A stretch of 44,022 nt of DNA from Bacteroidales bacterium (GTDB lineage Bacteria; Bacteroidota; Bacteroidia; Bacteroidales; Prolixibacteraceae), in NCBI GenBank assembly GCA_012522835.1, contig JAAYJR010000596.1, forward strand, positions 1 to 44,022, in the 5' to 3' direction. How positions within the stretch are numbered: position 1 is the first letter of the stretch; each line of letters begins with the position of its first letter. Of the stretch, positions 9,520 to 18,423 are shown piece after piece. Made by a program: the position numbers and the translations under genes. The notes beneath the pieces were generated by a model. The model worked only from the letters and a program-made list of their open reading frames with translations. It was not told the DNA's origin and did no database searches.

Positions 9520-10881
9520 ATGTCAGACAATAATACTAACCGTGATTCTTTTGGTTCAAAGTTTGGAGTAATTGCAGCAACAGCGGGATCTGCCATCGGA
9601 CTGGGAAATATTTGGAGATTCCCTTATGTTGCGGGAGAAAACGGAGGAGCTGCTTTTCTTATCATCTATCTGGGTTTCGTTTTGATGATAGGCATTCCGG
9701 TGATGCTCTCCGAATTTTTTATTGGAAGGAGTTCTCAGAAGAATGTATTCGGTGCATTCCGCAGGCTTGCACCCGGCAGGCCGTGGTATTTGATCGGGCT
9801 GATGGGGGTTGTTGCTGCTTTTATGATACTGGCTTTTTATACAGTCGTTGCCGGCTGGACCCTTGAATATATTTACCAGTCGCTTATAGACGGATTTGCA
9901 GGACAGTCGGCCTCACAACTTAATGATATGTACAACTCTTTTATAGGGAGTACTTGGCGTCCGTTGCTATGGTTTTTTGTTTTTATGGGCCTTACATCAG
10001 CCATAATAATGGCAGGAGTCCATAAGGGTATTGAAAAGTACACTAAAATTTTAATGCCTGTGCTTTTGTTACTACTTTTAGCACTGGTAATCCGATCAGT
10101 TACTCTTCCCGGAGCAGGCAAGGGATTGGAGTTTTTATTCAGGCCGGATTTCTCTAAGATCGGCCCCTCCACAATTCTCGTTGCCCTGGGCCAGTCTTTC
10201 TTCTCTTTGAGTATTGGAATGGGTACACTAATTACTTATGCTTCCTATATCAGAAAGGATGAGAACCTTGGTTTTACTGCTTTATCAGTAGCCATGGCTG
10301 ATACGTTCATTGCTGTACTTGCAGGAGTTGCAATTTTTCCTGCTGTTTTTGCATTTAATATAGAGCCGGGATCAGGAGAAGGATTGGTATATATAACTCT
10401 GCCAAATATTTTTAATCAAATGCCGGGAGGGTATTTCTTCTCACTGATTTTTTTTATTCTGTTAACTGTTGCAGCCCTTACATCAACAATCTCTGTACTT
10501 GAAGTTATTGTTGCTTTTTTTGTTGAGGAGCTGAAACTTAAACGGAGGATTGCCACTGTGATTGCCGCGGGTTCAGTATCGGTCATCGGTGTTCTTTGTG
10601 TTTTGTCTTTCAGCTCCATGGCAGAGACGAAGATATTCGGGTTCACTGTTTTTCAGTTGCTTGATTTTACCTCAGCAAACATCTTCCTGCCGCTGGGAGG
10701 GTTGTTTATTGTATTGTTTGTTGCATGGTACATAAACCGGAAAGCTATCGATAAAGAACTTTCAAACAAAGGGGAACTAAAGGCAGGATATATTCCTTTT
10801 TATCTTTTTGTAATAAAATTCATCGCACCTCTTGCTATAGCATTTATATTTCTTCAGGGTGTGGGGCTGATCAATTTCTGA
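9520..10881 (+). CDS. sodium-dependent transporter (NSS/SNF family)
   Basis: FGVIAATAGSAIGLGNIWRFPYVAGENGGAAFLIIYLGF hallmark; multiple TM helices. Confidence 0.95.
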   Translation: MSDNNTNRDSFGSKFGVIAATAGSAIGLGNIWRFPYVAGENGGAAFLIIYLGFVLMIGIPVMLSEFFIGRSSQKNVFGAFRRLAPGRPWYLIGLMGVVAAFMILAFYTVVAGWTLEYIYQSLIDGFAGQSASQLNDMYNSFIGSTWRPLLWFFVFMGLTSAIIMAGVHKGIEKYTKILMPVLLLLLLALVIRSVTLPGAGKGLEFLFRPDFSKIGPSTILVALGQSFFSLSIGMGTLITYASYIRKDENLGFTALSVAMADTFIAVLAGVAIFPAVFAFNIEPGSGEGLVYITLPNIFNQMPGGYFFSLIFFILLTVAALTSTISVLEVIVAFFVEELKLKRRIATVIAAGSVSVIGVLCVLSFSSMAETKIFGFTVFQLLDFTSANIFLPLGGLFIVLFVAWYINRKAIDKELSNKGELKAGYIPFYLFVIKFIAPLAIAFIFLQGVGLINF

Positions 10882-10970
10882 CTTCAGCTTGTTTTGATTG
10901 CTGCAAATATTTGTTTTAAGGATCTAAAGTGTTAAGTTTAGGAAAATTTTGTTAACCCTCTTTTAACGCC

Positions 10971-11879
10971 ATGATAAGATTTTTCAGACAAGCAAGAGAA
11001 ATTTTTGCTTTTTCTAAAGGTGACAGAAATGCTGTTATAACCTTAGCCATCTTAATTATTATTGCTTTAGCAGGCCATTTTTTGATAGGATTTGTGAGTC
11101 TGAACAGACCGACAGATCATTCTGAATTTGAACTTGCCATGGCTGCCTGGCAGTCACGGCAGGATACTGCAGTAACCCGAAATATTGTTCTGTTTGATTT
11201 TGATCCCAACACTGTTTCAGCCCGTCAACTCGACAGTTTATCACTTCCAAAGAGGATTAAGGATAACCTTTTGAAATATCGTGCCGCAGGTGGCAGGCTG
11301 CTGAAACCTGCCGGACTGAAAAAAATTTACGGAATGAATGACAGCATCTATGAAGCAGTAAAGGGATACATTAAAATTGAAGATTTATCTGATACATTTA
11401 CTGACAGTAAAGAAAACTATTTTGAGTCTGTTCCGGTAGATTCTCCGACCGGCAAAACCGACGGAAGTGATGCCGCTGATCAATTGCTTGAGCTTAATTC
11501 TGCAGATTCATTACAATTGGTCAGGTTGAGAGGTATTGGTCCTGTTTTTGCCGCAAGGATTATTAAGTATCGTAATCTGCTGGGAGGTTATTATTCAGCA
11601 CAGCAACTTCTTGAAGTTTATAACTTCCCCGAAGAAACATTTTATGAGATTAGGCGTTATATTACTGTAGATACTGCTGCTGTGAAAAAGATACGGATCA
11701 ATTATGCAGGTTATTCCGAGCTTCTTCGTCATCCATACTTTGAGAAGAGCGATGTTAAAAAGATAATTGAATACAGGGAAAAGCATGGTTCATTCAGTAC
11801 AGTGGGGCAGATATTGCAGTTGGAACCGGCCGATTCCTTAAAAAGGGCAAAGATCGGGCACTATTTAACCTGTCGTTAA
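10971..11879 (+). CDS. helix-hairpin-helix domain-containing protein (ComEA-like)
   Basis: N-terminal TM segment and HhH repeats (ELNSADSLQLVRLRGIGPVFAARIIKYRNLLGGYYSAQQLLEVY). Confidence 0.85.
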   Translation: MIRFFRQAREIFAFSKGDRNAVITLAILIIIALAGHFLIGFVSLNRPTDHSEFELAMAAWQSRQDTAVTRNIVLFDFDPNTVSARQLDSLSLPKRIKDNLLKYRAAGGRLLKPAGLKKIYGMNDSIYEAVKGYIKIEDLSDTFTDSKENYFESVPVDSPTGKTDGSDAADQLLELNSADSLQLVRLRGIGPVFAARIIKYRNLLGGYYSAQQLLEVYNFPEETFYEIRRYITVDTAAVKKIRINYAGYSELLRHPYFEKSDVKKIIEYREKHGSFSTVGQILQLEPADSLKRAKIGHYLTCR

Positions 11880-11931
11880 AAAAGTTTAAATAAATAATGT
11901 TGTATGGGAGTTATCATTTTTTTATATTAAA

Positions 11932-11962
11932 TTTGATTTGCAATGAATAATTTTTAAATTTG
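11932..11962 (+). promoter_or_regulatory. Bacteroidetes-type sigma promoter upstream of rpsU
   Basis: TTTG (11932-11935), 19-nt spacer, TAAATTTG (11955-11962), matching TTTG-N19-TANNTTTG. Confidence 0.75.
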
Positions 11963-11989
11963 CGCCTCAATTTTTAAAACCGTACAGTA

Positions 11990-12181
11990 ATGATAATAAT
12001 TCCGGTAAAAGAGGGCGAAAATATAGAAAGAGCCTTAAAACGATTTAAACGGAAATTTGAAAAGACAGGCGTAGTGAAAGAACTGCGTGAACGCCAGAAG
12101 TTTACAAAACCCTCAATTAAGAGAAGGGAAGAAGTAAAGAAGGCTGCTTATATAGAAAAGTTACAGCGTCAGGAAGACTAA
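11990..12181 (+). CDS. rpsU: 30S ribosomal protein S21
   Basis: MIIIPVKEGENIERALKRFKRKFEKTGVVKELRERQKFTKPSIKRREE... Confidence 0.96.
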   Translation: MIIIPVKEGENIERALKRFKRKFEKTGVVKELRERQKFTKPSIKRREEVKKAAYIEKLQRQED

Positions 12182-12205
12182 GACATTTTTAGTGGTTTCT
12201 GATGA

Positions 12206-13108
12206 TTGATTATGATGTTAATGAACTATCAGGAATCGTTTATCAATTATTTAAAGTATGAGAAGAGATGCTCCACTCATACTGTTGTGGCTTATAAAAA
12301 AGACCTCGATCAATTTATGGTATTTTGTACCGGGATGGTCGGGGAATTTAATATTAAAGAGGTCAGTTCAAAGCTGGTGCGCAGTTGGGTTGTAGAGTTG
12401 ATGGAGAAAGGCTATACGCCCCGGTCAGTTAACCGGAAAGTATCATCTGTAAGGGCATTTTTTCTTTTTTTAATGAAAGGCAAAGAGGTTGAAAAAAATC
12501 CCGCTGTTAATATATCTCTTCCGAAAATCAGGAAAAAATTACCATTTTTTGTTGAAGAGAACAGGCTTATCCACTTGTTGGATGACGGCTTTTTTTCCTG
12601 CGATTTCAAAGGAATAAGAGACAAACTTATAATTTCGATGCTTTATGGTACAGGGGTCAGGCTTGCCGAATTAATGAATCTGAAAGAGATCAATATTGAT
12701 ACTGCAGACTATTTAATAAAAGTAACAGGGAAGAGAAACAAGGAAAGAATTATTCCTTATCCAAAGAGTATGAATACATTGATTTTTCAATATATTGAGG
12801 AGAGAGACAGGAAGCTGGGATTTACTCCGGAATTTTTACTCGTTACAGAAGAGGGGAAACCTGTTTATGAGAAACTGATATACAGGGTAGTTAAAGAGAA
12901 CCTGGAAAAGGTCACTTCTCTCGAAAAAAAGAGTCCCCATGTGCTGAGGCATTCATATGCCACTCATTTGCTGAACAAGGGTGCTGACCTGAATGCTGTA
13001 AAAGAATTGCTCGGCCATTCAAATCTTTCGGCTACACAGATTTACACACATACAACATTCTCAAAATTGAATGATATTTATAAACAAGCCCACCCAAGGG
13101 GTAATTAA
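12206..13108 (+). CDS. site-specific tyrosine recombinase XerC/XerD family
   Basis: Catalytic residues in LYGTGVRLAELMNL, HVLRHSYATHLLNKGADLNAVKELLGHSNLSATQIYTHTTF; chromosomal housekeeping context. Confidence 0.93.
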   Translation: MIMMLMNYQESFINYLKYEKRCSTHTVVAYKKDLDQFMVFCTGMVGEFNIKEVSSKLVRSWVVELMEKGYTPRSVNRKVSSVRAFFLFLMKGKEVEKNPAVNISLPKIRKKLPFFVEENRLIHLLDDGFFSCDFKGIRDKLIISMLYGTGVRLAELMNLKEINIDTADYLIKVTGKRNKERIIPYPKSMNTLIFQYIEERDRKLGFTPEFLLVTEEGKPVYEKLIYRVVKENLEKVTSLEKKSPHVLRHSYATHLLNKGADLNAVKELLGHSNLSATQIYTHTTFSKLNDIYKQAHPRGN

Positions 13109-13119
13109 AAAGTATTACT

Positions 13120-13422
13120 ATGGAAATAATTATCAATTCGGTGCATTTTGATGCAGATAATAAGCTGGTTGAATTCGTTAATAAAAAAGTGAACAAACTT
13201 GACACTTTTTTCGACGGAATAATTAACGCGGAGGTAACATTAAAGGTACTGAAACCTGAGACTGCCAAAAACAAGATATCAGAGATAAAACTTTCAATTC
13301 CGGTGAACGGCTATTTATTTGCTAAAAAACAGGCTGATACATTTGAGGAGGCCACTGATTTAGCAGTTGATGCTATTCGTAAACAGTTAGGGAAATATAA
13401 AGAAAAACTCAAGAACAAATAA
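13120..13422 (+). CDS. hpf: ribosome hibernation-promoting factor, HPF/YfiA family
   Basis: 100 aa, MEIIINSVHFDADNKLVEFVNKKVNKLDTFFDGIINAEVTLKV...ATDLAVDAIRKQLGKYKEK. Confidence 0.88.
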   Translation: MEIIINSVHFDADNKLVEFVNKKVNKLDTFFDGIINAEVTLKVLKPETAKNKISEIKLSIPVNGYLFAKKQADTFEEATDLAVDAIRKQLGKYKEKLKNK

Positions 13423-13469
13423 TTTGTTAATTTTTACCGCTGAATTTTAGATTTTTAAAATAATATTTT

Positions 13470-13477
13470 TACATTTG
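13470..13477 (+). promoter_or_regulatory. putative -7 box TACATTTG upstream of the tRNA cluster
   Basis: TANNTTTG match; the -33 position is only TTAG at the canonical spacing. Confidence 0.4.
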
Positions 13478-13642
13478 CACACCCAATTTGGAGCGTTGCG
13501 GAAACATCTGAATTTAAAGCAGTTTAGACGTTCACACCGGGTTTTCTAAATAATATAATGTTTATCCGGAATATTTTTATTGTTTAATTGTTTTGAATTT
13601 CAGCGAGAGAAATATAAAATATTAATATTTAATATTTTTTTG

Positions 13643-13650
13643 TAATTTTG
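13643..13650 (+). promoter_or_regulatory. putative -7 box TAATTTTG immediately upstream of tRNA-Gly
   Basis: TANNTTTG match 26 nt upstream of tRNA-Gly; no clear -33 TTTG at N19. Confidence 0.45.
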
Positions 13651-13675
13651 CACCGCGTTTTTGCAGGGTAATATT

Positions 13676-13748
13676 GCGGGAGTAGCTCAGTTGATAGAGC
13701 ATTAGCCTTCCAAGCTAAGGGTCGCGGGTTTGAGTCCCGTCTCCCGCT
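13676..13748 (+). tRNA. tRNA-Gly(TCC)
   Basis: GCGGGAG/CTCCCGC acceptor stem, TTAGC-CTTCCAA-GCTAA anticodon arm, TTTGAGT T-loop region; full cloverleaf. Confidence 0.96.
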
Positions 13749-13811
13749 CAGATGTGAGGTCAGGTTTTATTAACTATAAGTTAAGAATACCAGGCTCACT
13801 GTTTTTAAAGT

Positions 13812-13883
<72 letters not shown>

Positions 13884-13918
13884 CAAAGGATTTAGATAAT
13901 AATTAAAATTTTGGAGTT

Positions 13919-15106
13919 ATGGCTAAACAAACATTTGTAAGGGATAAAGATCATGTCAATATTGGCACTATCGGCCATGTTGACCATGGAAAAACCACCC
14001 TCACTGCAGCTATTACAATGGTATTGGCCAAAAAAGGTCTTTCTGAAATCAAAACTTTTGATTCAATTGATAATGCACCTGAAGAAAAGGAAAGGGGTAT
14101 TACCATTAATACTGCTCATGTTGAGTATCAGACAGCGACCCGTCACTATGCCCATGTTGACTGTCCCGGTCATGCTGACTATGTTAAAAACATGGTTACC
14201 GGTGCAGCCCAGATGGATGGTGCCATTATTGTAGTTGCTGCAACCGACGGCCCTATGCCGCAAACACGTGAACACATTCTTCTTGCACGTCAGGTTAACG
14301 TTCCCAAGCTGGTTGTTTTCATGAATAAAGTTGATATGGTTGATGATGAGGAGCTTCTCGAACTGGTTGAGATGGAAATCCGCGAATTACTGGAATTCTA
14401 TGAGTTTGATGGTGACAATACACCTGTTATCAGAGGATCAGCTTTGGGCGCAATGAATGGTGAAGCACAGTGGGAAGATAAAATTATGGAGTTAATGGAC
14501 GCTGTGGATACATGGATTCCTGTTCCCGTGCGTGAAAAAGACAAACCGTTCCTGATGCCTGTTGAAGATGTTTTCTCAATCACAGGCCGGGGTACAGTTG
14601 CAACCGGACGTATAGAAACTGGTATTGTCCATACTGGTGATGAATTGCAGTTAATCGGCCTTGGAGCTGAAGGACGTAAAACTGTATGTACAGGTGTTGA
14701 GATGTTCCGTAAAATTCTGGATGAAGGCCAGGCCGGAGACAATGTAGGATTATTGTTGCGCGGTGTGGATAAGAAAGAGATTAAGAGAGGTCAGATCCTG
14801 GCTAAACCCGGATCAATAACTCCGCATACAAAGTTCAAAGCTGAGGTTTATGTGCTGAAGAAAGAAGAAGGTGGACGTCATACTCCGTTCCATAATAAAT
14901 ACCGGCCTCAGTTCTATCTCCGCACCCTTGATGTTACAGGTGAGATTCATCTGCCGGAAGGACGCGAGATGGTAATGCCGGGTGATAATGTATCAATTGA
15001 GGTTGATCTTATCTATCCTGTAGCCCTGAACGTTGGATTACGCTTTGCAATTCGTGAAGGCGGACGAACAGTTGGTGCAGGACAGGTTACTGATATTATA
15101 GAATAA
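13919..15106 (+). CDS. tuf: elongation factor Tu
   Basis: [35 protein letters not shown]; full-length 395 aa. Confidence 0.99.
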   Translation: MAKQTFVRDKDHVNIGTIGHVDHGKTTLTAAITMVLAKKGLSEIKTFDSIDNAPEEKERGITINTAHVEYQTATRHYAHVDCPGHADYVKNMVTGAAQMDGAIIVVAATDGPMPQTREHILLARQVNVPKLVVFMNKVDMVDDEELLELVEMEIRELLEFYEFDGDNTPVIRGSALGAMNGEAQWEDKIMELMDAVDTWIPVPVREKDKPFLMPVEDVFSITGRGTVATGRIETGIVHTGDELQLIGLGAEGRKTVCTGVEMFRKILDEGQAGDNVGLLLRGVDKKEIKRGQILAKPGSITPHTKFKAEVYVLKKEEGGRHTPFHNKYRPQFYLRTLDVTGEIHLPEGREMVMPGDNVSIEVDLIYPVALNVGLRFAIREGGRTVGAGQVTDIIE

Positions 15107-15138
15107 TTATAATTCTGTTGTTACAATCAGAGAACAGA

Positions 15139-15258
15139 AAAGAGGCTGTCCAAAAATAATTTGTTTATGTCGGTTCTGCATAAGGAGTTTTTGATATTTA
15201 GGACATTTATGCGTTAATAAGACATCGGATCAGAATTATGAATTTGGACAGCTTCTTT
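15139..15258. repeat. 120-bp element bounded by 16-bp imperfect terminal inverted repeats (MITE-like)
   Basis: Left aaagaggctgtccaaa (15139-15154), right tttggacagcttcttt (15243-15258); 15/16 inverted match, inner pair gcataa/ttatgc (15178-15183/15207-15212). No coding capacity. Confidence 0.55.
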
Positions 15259-15308
15259 ACGGGAGAAACTCAATTTGGTGATTGTAAGTTCGAATCTTAC
15301 CTTCCGTT
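15259..15308 (+). pseudogene. tRNA-Trp-like remnant lacking the anticodon arm
   Basis: acgggag...cttccgt acceptor stem, D-region actcaatttggt, T-arm gtaag-ttcgaat-cttac, but only ~50 nt: 3' D-stem, anticodon arm and part of the variable region are absent. Position tuf-[here]-secE. Confidence 0.7.
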
Positions 15309-15325
15309 CAGATAAAAATATAAAA

Positions 15326-15517
15326 ATGAAGATAAAAGTATATTTGCAAGAGGCCTATGACGAGCTTATCCATAAAGTTACATGGCCTACTTGGAAAGAA
15401 CTGCAAAGCAGTGCTTTGGTTGTAATGGTTGCTTCCTTTATTATATCACTCGTAATCTTCGTTATGGATCTGTCATTCAGAAACGTAATGAGTTTTATTT
15501 ATGAATTGTTTTATTAA
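15326..15517 (+). CDS. secE: preprotein translocase subunit SecE
   Basis: MKIKVYLQEAYDELIHKVTWPTWKELQSSALVVMVASFIISLVIFVMD; ATG at 15326 preferred over the GTG at 15275, which lies inside the tRNA remnant. Confidence 0.93.
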   Translation: MKIKVYLQEAYDELIHKVTWPTWKELQSSALVVMVASFIISLVIFVMDLSFRNVMSFIYELFY

Positions 15518-15536
15518 CAGAAATCTTTAGTTCATT

Positions 15537-16085
15537 ATGAGCGACACTAGTAAAAAATGGTATGTTCTTCGTGCAATTGGCGGGAAAGAGAAGAAAGTGA
15601 AAGAATATATCGAAAACGAAATCGCAAATGGAGATCTAAAGGGACTGGTAGAACAGGTTTTAATACCTACTGAGAAGGTTTATCAAATCAGGAATGGTAA
15701 AAAGATCAGCAAGGAAAGAAATTTTTTCCCGGGTTATGTCCTTGTAGAAGCATCGTTGGTTGGCGAAGCAGAGCATATTCTCAGAAGCATTCCTAATGTT
15801 ATTGGATTCCTCGGCGACACCAAAGGTGGGAATCCGTTGCCAATGCGACCAAACGAGGTTAACAGGATACTGGGTAAAGTGGATGAACTTGCCGAAACAG
15901 ATGAAGAATTGAATATTCCTTTTGTTGTAGGAGAGACAGTAAAAGTTATCGACGGACCATTTAACGGCTTTAACGGAACCATTGAGGGAATCAATGAGGA
16001 GAAGAAAAAGCTGCAGGTAATGGTGAAGATCTTTGGACGTAAAACTCCTTTAGAGCTTAGTTTTATGCAAGTTGAAAAGGAATAA
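15537..16085 (+). CDS. nusG: transcription termination/antitermination protein NusG
   Basis: KKWYVLRAIGGKEKKVKEYIE...FFPGYVLVEA...VGETVKVIDGPFNGFNGTIEGINEEKKKLQVMVKIFGRKTPLEL KOW domain. Confidence 0.97.
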   Translation: MSDTSKKWYVLRAIGGKEKKVKEYIENEIANGDLKGLVEQVLIPTEKVYQIRNGKKISKERNFFPGYVLVEASLVGEAEHILRSIPNVIGFLGDTKGGNPLPMRPNEVNRILGKVDELAETDEELNIPFVVGETVKVIDGPFNGFNGTIEGINEEKKKLQVMVKIFGRKTPLELSFMQVEKE

Positions 16086-16105
16086 GAACGCGTTAATTTT
16101 AAGTT

Positions 16106-16549
16106 ATGGCAAAAGAAGTTGCTGGATTAATTAAGTTACAGATTAAAGGTGGTGCGGCAAATCCGTCACCACCGGTGGGGCCGGCACTTGGTGCCAAAGG
16201 GGTTAATATAATGCAATTTTGTAAGCAGTTTAACGGCCGTACACAGGATCAGGCAGGGAAATTACTTCCTGTTATAATTACTGTATACAGTGACAAGTCG
16301 TTCGACTTTATTATAAAACAACCACCCGTGGCCGTTCAATTGCTGGAGGCATCAAAAGCAAAAAAGGGTTCTGCTGAGCCACATGTTACTAAAGTGGCAT
16401 CAGTAACCTGGGAACAGGTAAGACAGATTGCAGAATTTAAAATGTCTGACCTGAATTGCTTTACAGTTGAATCGGCAATGAAAATGGTGGCCGGTACCGC
16501 CAGGAGTATGGGGATTGCCCTGAAGGGCACTTCACCATTCAATAATTAA
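16106..16549 (+). CDS. rplK: 50S ribosomal protein L11
   Basis: [35 protein letters not shown]-type signature. Confidence 0.98.
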   Translation: MAKEVAGLIKLQIKGGAANPSPPVGPALGAKGVNIMQFCKQFNGRTQDQAGKLLPVIITVYSDKSFDFIIKQPPVAVQLLEASKAKKGSAEPHVTKVASVTWEQVRQIAEFKMSDLNCFTVESAMKMVAGTARSMGIALKGTSPFNN

Positions 16550-16563
16550 ATAAAAATTCTAAG

Positions 16564-17259
16564 ATGGGCAGAATTACGAAAAACAAAAAAGCTTCTCTGG
16601 AAAAACTTGATAAAGGCAGGTTATACTCTATTGATGAAGCTTCGGAGTTGGTTAAAGAGATATCATATACCAAATTCGATGCCTCAGTTGATTTAGACGT
16701 CCGGCTGGGAGTTGATCCAAGAAAAGCTAACCAGATGGTTAGAGGTGTAGTTTCGTTACCCCATGGAACTGGTAAAGAGGTTCGTGTTTTAGCTTTAGTA
16801 ACTCCTGACAAGGAGGATGAAGCCAAAGAAGCCGGAGCTGATTTTGTTGGTTTGGATGATTATATTGAAAAGATAAAAGGGGGTTGGACCGATATTGATG
16901 TGGTAATTACCATGCCGCCTGTTATGGGTAAAGTTGGCCAGTTAGGCCGTGTATTGGGTCCGCGTGGCCTGATGCCAAACCCAAAAAGCGGTACGGTGAC
17001 CATGGAGATAGGTAAAGCCGTCATGGAGGTTAAACAGGGTAAAATTGACTTTAAAGTTGATAAGTTTGGTATTGTACATACCTCAATCGGCAAAGTGTCA
17101 TTTTCTCCTGAGAAAATAAAAGAGAATGCAGTAGAATTTATCCACACTATTCAGAAGTTGAAACCAACAGCAGCTAAGGGTTCTTATATAAGAAGCATCT
17201 ACCTTTCCAGTACTATGAGCCCTGGTATTAAAGTTGAACCAAAGTCAGTCACTGACTAA
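16564..17259 (+). CDS. rplA: 50S ribosomal protein L1
   Basis: [32 protein letters not shown]...[26 protein letters not shown]. Confidence 0.98.
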   Translation: MGRITKNKKASLEKLDKGRLYSIDEASELVKEISYTKFDASVDLDVRLGVDPRKANQMVRGVVSLPHGTGKEVRVLALVTPDKEDEAKEAGADFVGLDDYIEKIKGGWTDIDVVITMPPVMGKVGQLGRVLGPRGLMPNPKSGTVTMEIGKAVMEVKQGKIDFKVDKFGIVHTSIGKVSFSPEKIKENAVEFIHTIQKLKPTAAKGSYIRSIYLSSTMSPGIKVEPKSVTD

Positions 17260-17270
17260 AAAGAGTAAAA

Positions 17271-17789
17271 ATGAAAAGTTCAGAGAAGCAAGTTTTGATT
17301 AATAACTTACAGGAACAAATTGATTCGTACAACCATTTTTACCTGACTGACATTAGTGGTTTAAACGCTGCTGATACCAGTGAATTGAGAAGATTATGCT
17401 TTAAACAGGATGTAAAACTGGTTGTTGCGAAAAATACTTTATTACGTAAAGCTCTTGAAAATTCAGGCAAAAATGCCGGGGAACTTTACGATGCGCTAAA
17501 GGGAAATACATCGGTCATGTTTACCGAAGTCGGCAATGCTCCCGCCAAGTTGATAAAAGAGTTCAGAAAGAAACACAAGAGGCCTTTACTAAAGGCTGCA
17601 TTTGTTGAAGAATCAACTTATCTGGGAGAAGAACAACTTGATGCACTGATAGCAGTGAAATCCAAGAATGAACTTATTGCTGATGTTGTTGCTCTCTTGA
17701 AATCACCAATGCAGACATTGCTTTCGCAACTGCAAAGTGGTGGTAATACTATACATGGTGTTCTTGAAGCACTAAAAGAAAAAGAATAA
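17271..17789 (+). CDS. rplJ: 50S ribosomal protein L10
   Basis: YLTDISGLNAADTSELRRLCFKQDVKLVVAKNTLLRKAL; order in rplKAJL. Confidence 0.97.
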   Translation: MKSSEKQVLINNLQEQIDSYNHFYLTDISGLNAADTSELRRLCFKQDVKLVVAKNTLLRKALENSGKNAGELYDALKGNTSVMFTEVGNAPAKLIKEFRKKHKRPLLKAAFVEESTYLGEEQLDALIAVKSKNELIADVVALLKSPMQTLLSQLQSGGNTIHGVLEALKEKE

Positions 17790-17823
17790 TTTATTATTGA
17801 AATAATTTTAAAAACAAGTCAAA

Positions 17824-18204
17824 ATGGCAGATTTAATACAGCTTGCAGAGGAGTTGGTAAATTTAACTGTTAAAGAGGTTAATGAATTAGCGGGGATCCT
17901 TAAAGATAAATATGGAATAGAACCGGCTGCTGCTGCAGTTGCAGTTGCCGGACCGGCAGCTGCGGGTGGCGAAGGCGAAGCCGCTGCAGAACAAACTGAA
18001 TTTGATGTTGTCCTGAAAGCAGCAGGTCAGTCAAAACTGGCAGTAGTTAAACTCGTAAAAGAATTAACCGGACTTGGTCTTAAAGAGGCCAAAGCAGTTG
18101 TTGATGAAGCTCCCAAGGCAATAAAAGAAAAAATTTCCAAAGAAGAAGCGGAAGCTCTGAAAAATCAGTTAGAAGAAGCAGGAGCCGAAGTAGAAGTTAA
18201 ATAA
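17824..18204 (+). CDS. rplL: 50S ribosomal protein L7/L12
   Basis: Ala-rich hinge and [39 protein letters not shown]. Confidence 0.98.
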   Translation: MADLIQLAEELVNLTVKEVNELAGILKDKYGIEPAAAAVAVAGPAAAGGEGEAAAEQTEFDVVLKAAGQSKLAVVKLVKELTGLGLKEAKAVVDEAPKAIKEKISKEEAEALKNQLEEAGAEVEVK

Positions 18205-18232
18205 TCACATTCCGGCCTGATAAAGGTTGCAT

Positions 18233-18380
18233 GGGGGATGTATCAAAATAGAGGTGTCCATTGTGATATTTCTATATTTTAAAGTCGTATTTCACAGTTG
18301 AACTGTTTGTAAATGAAAAATCCTTAAATTAATTTCAGAATATTATGAAAGGCTTAAAAACGACTTTTGATACATCTCCC
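18233..18380. repeat. 148-bp element bounded by 16-bp terminal inverted repeats (MITE-like) between rplL and rpoB
   Basis: Left gggggatgtatcaaaa (18233-18248), right ttttgatacatctccc (18365-18380); 15/16 inverted match. Internal pair aaagtcgt (18281-18288)/acgacttt (18360-18367) and palindrome cagttgaactg (18296-18306). Confidence 0.55.
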
Positions 18381-18423
18381 TGTTTGTGTATTTATATTTT
18401 ATTTAATTAACCTGTGCAGATAC

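Noticed and set aside
12206-13108. Tyrosine recombinase as possible evidence of an integrated mobile element or integron
   Set aside because: Sits in the rpsU-xer-hpf-tuf housekeeping order with no attachment repeats, cassettes or phage genes; it is the chromosome-dimer-resolution type Xer.
13495-13560. Possible degraded tRNA-Tyr (ggagcgttgcgg...ttcacaccgggtttt)
   Set aside because: No acceptor or T-arm pairing can be demonstrated; retained only as a hairpin/promoter observation.
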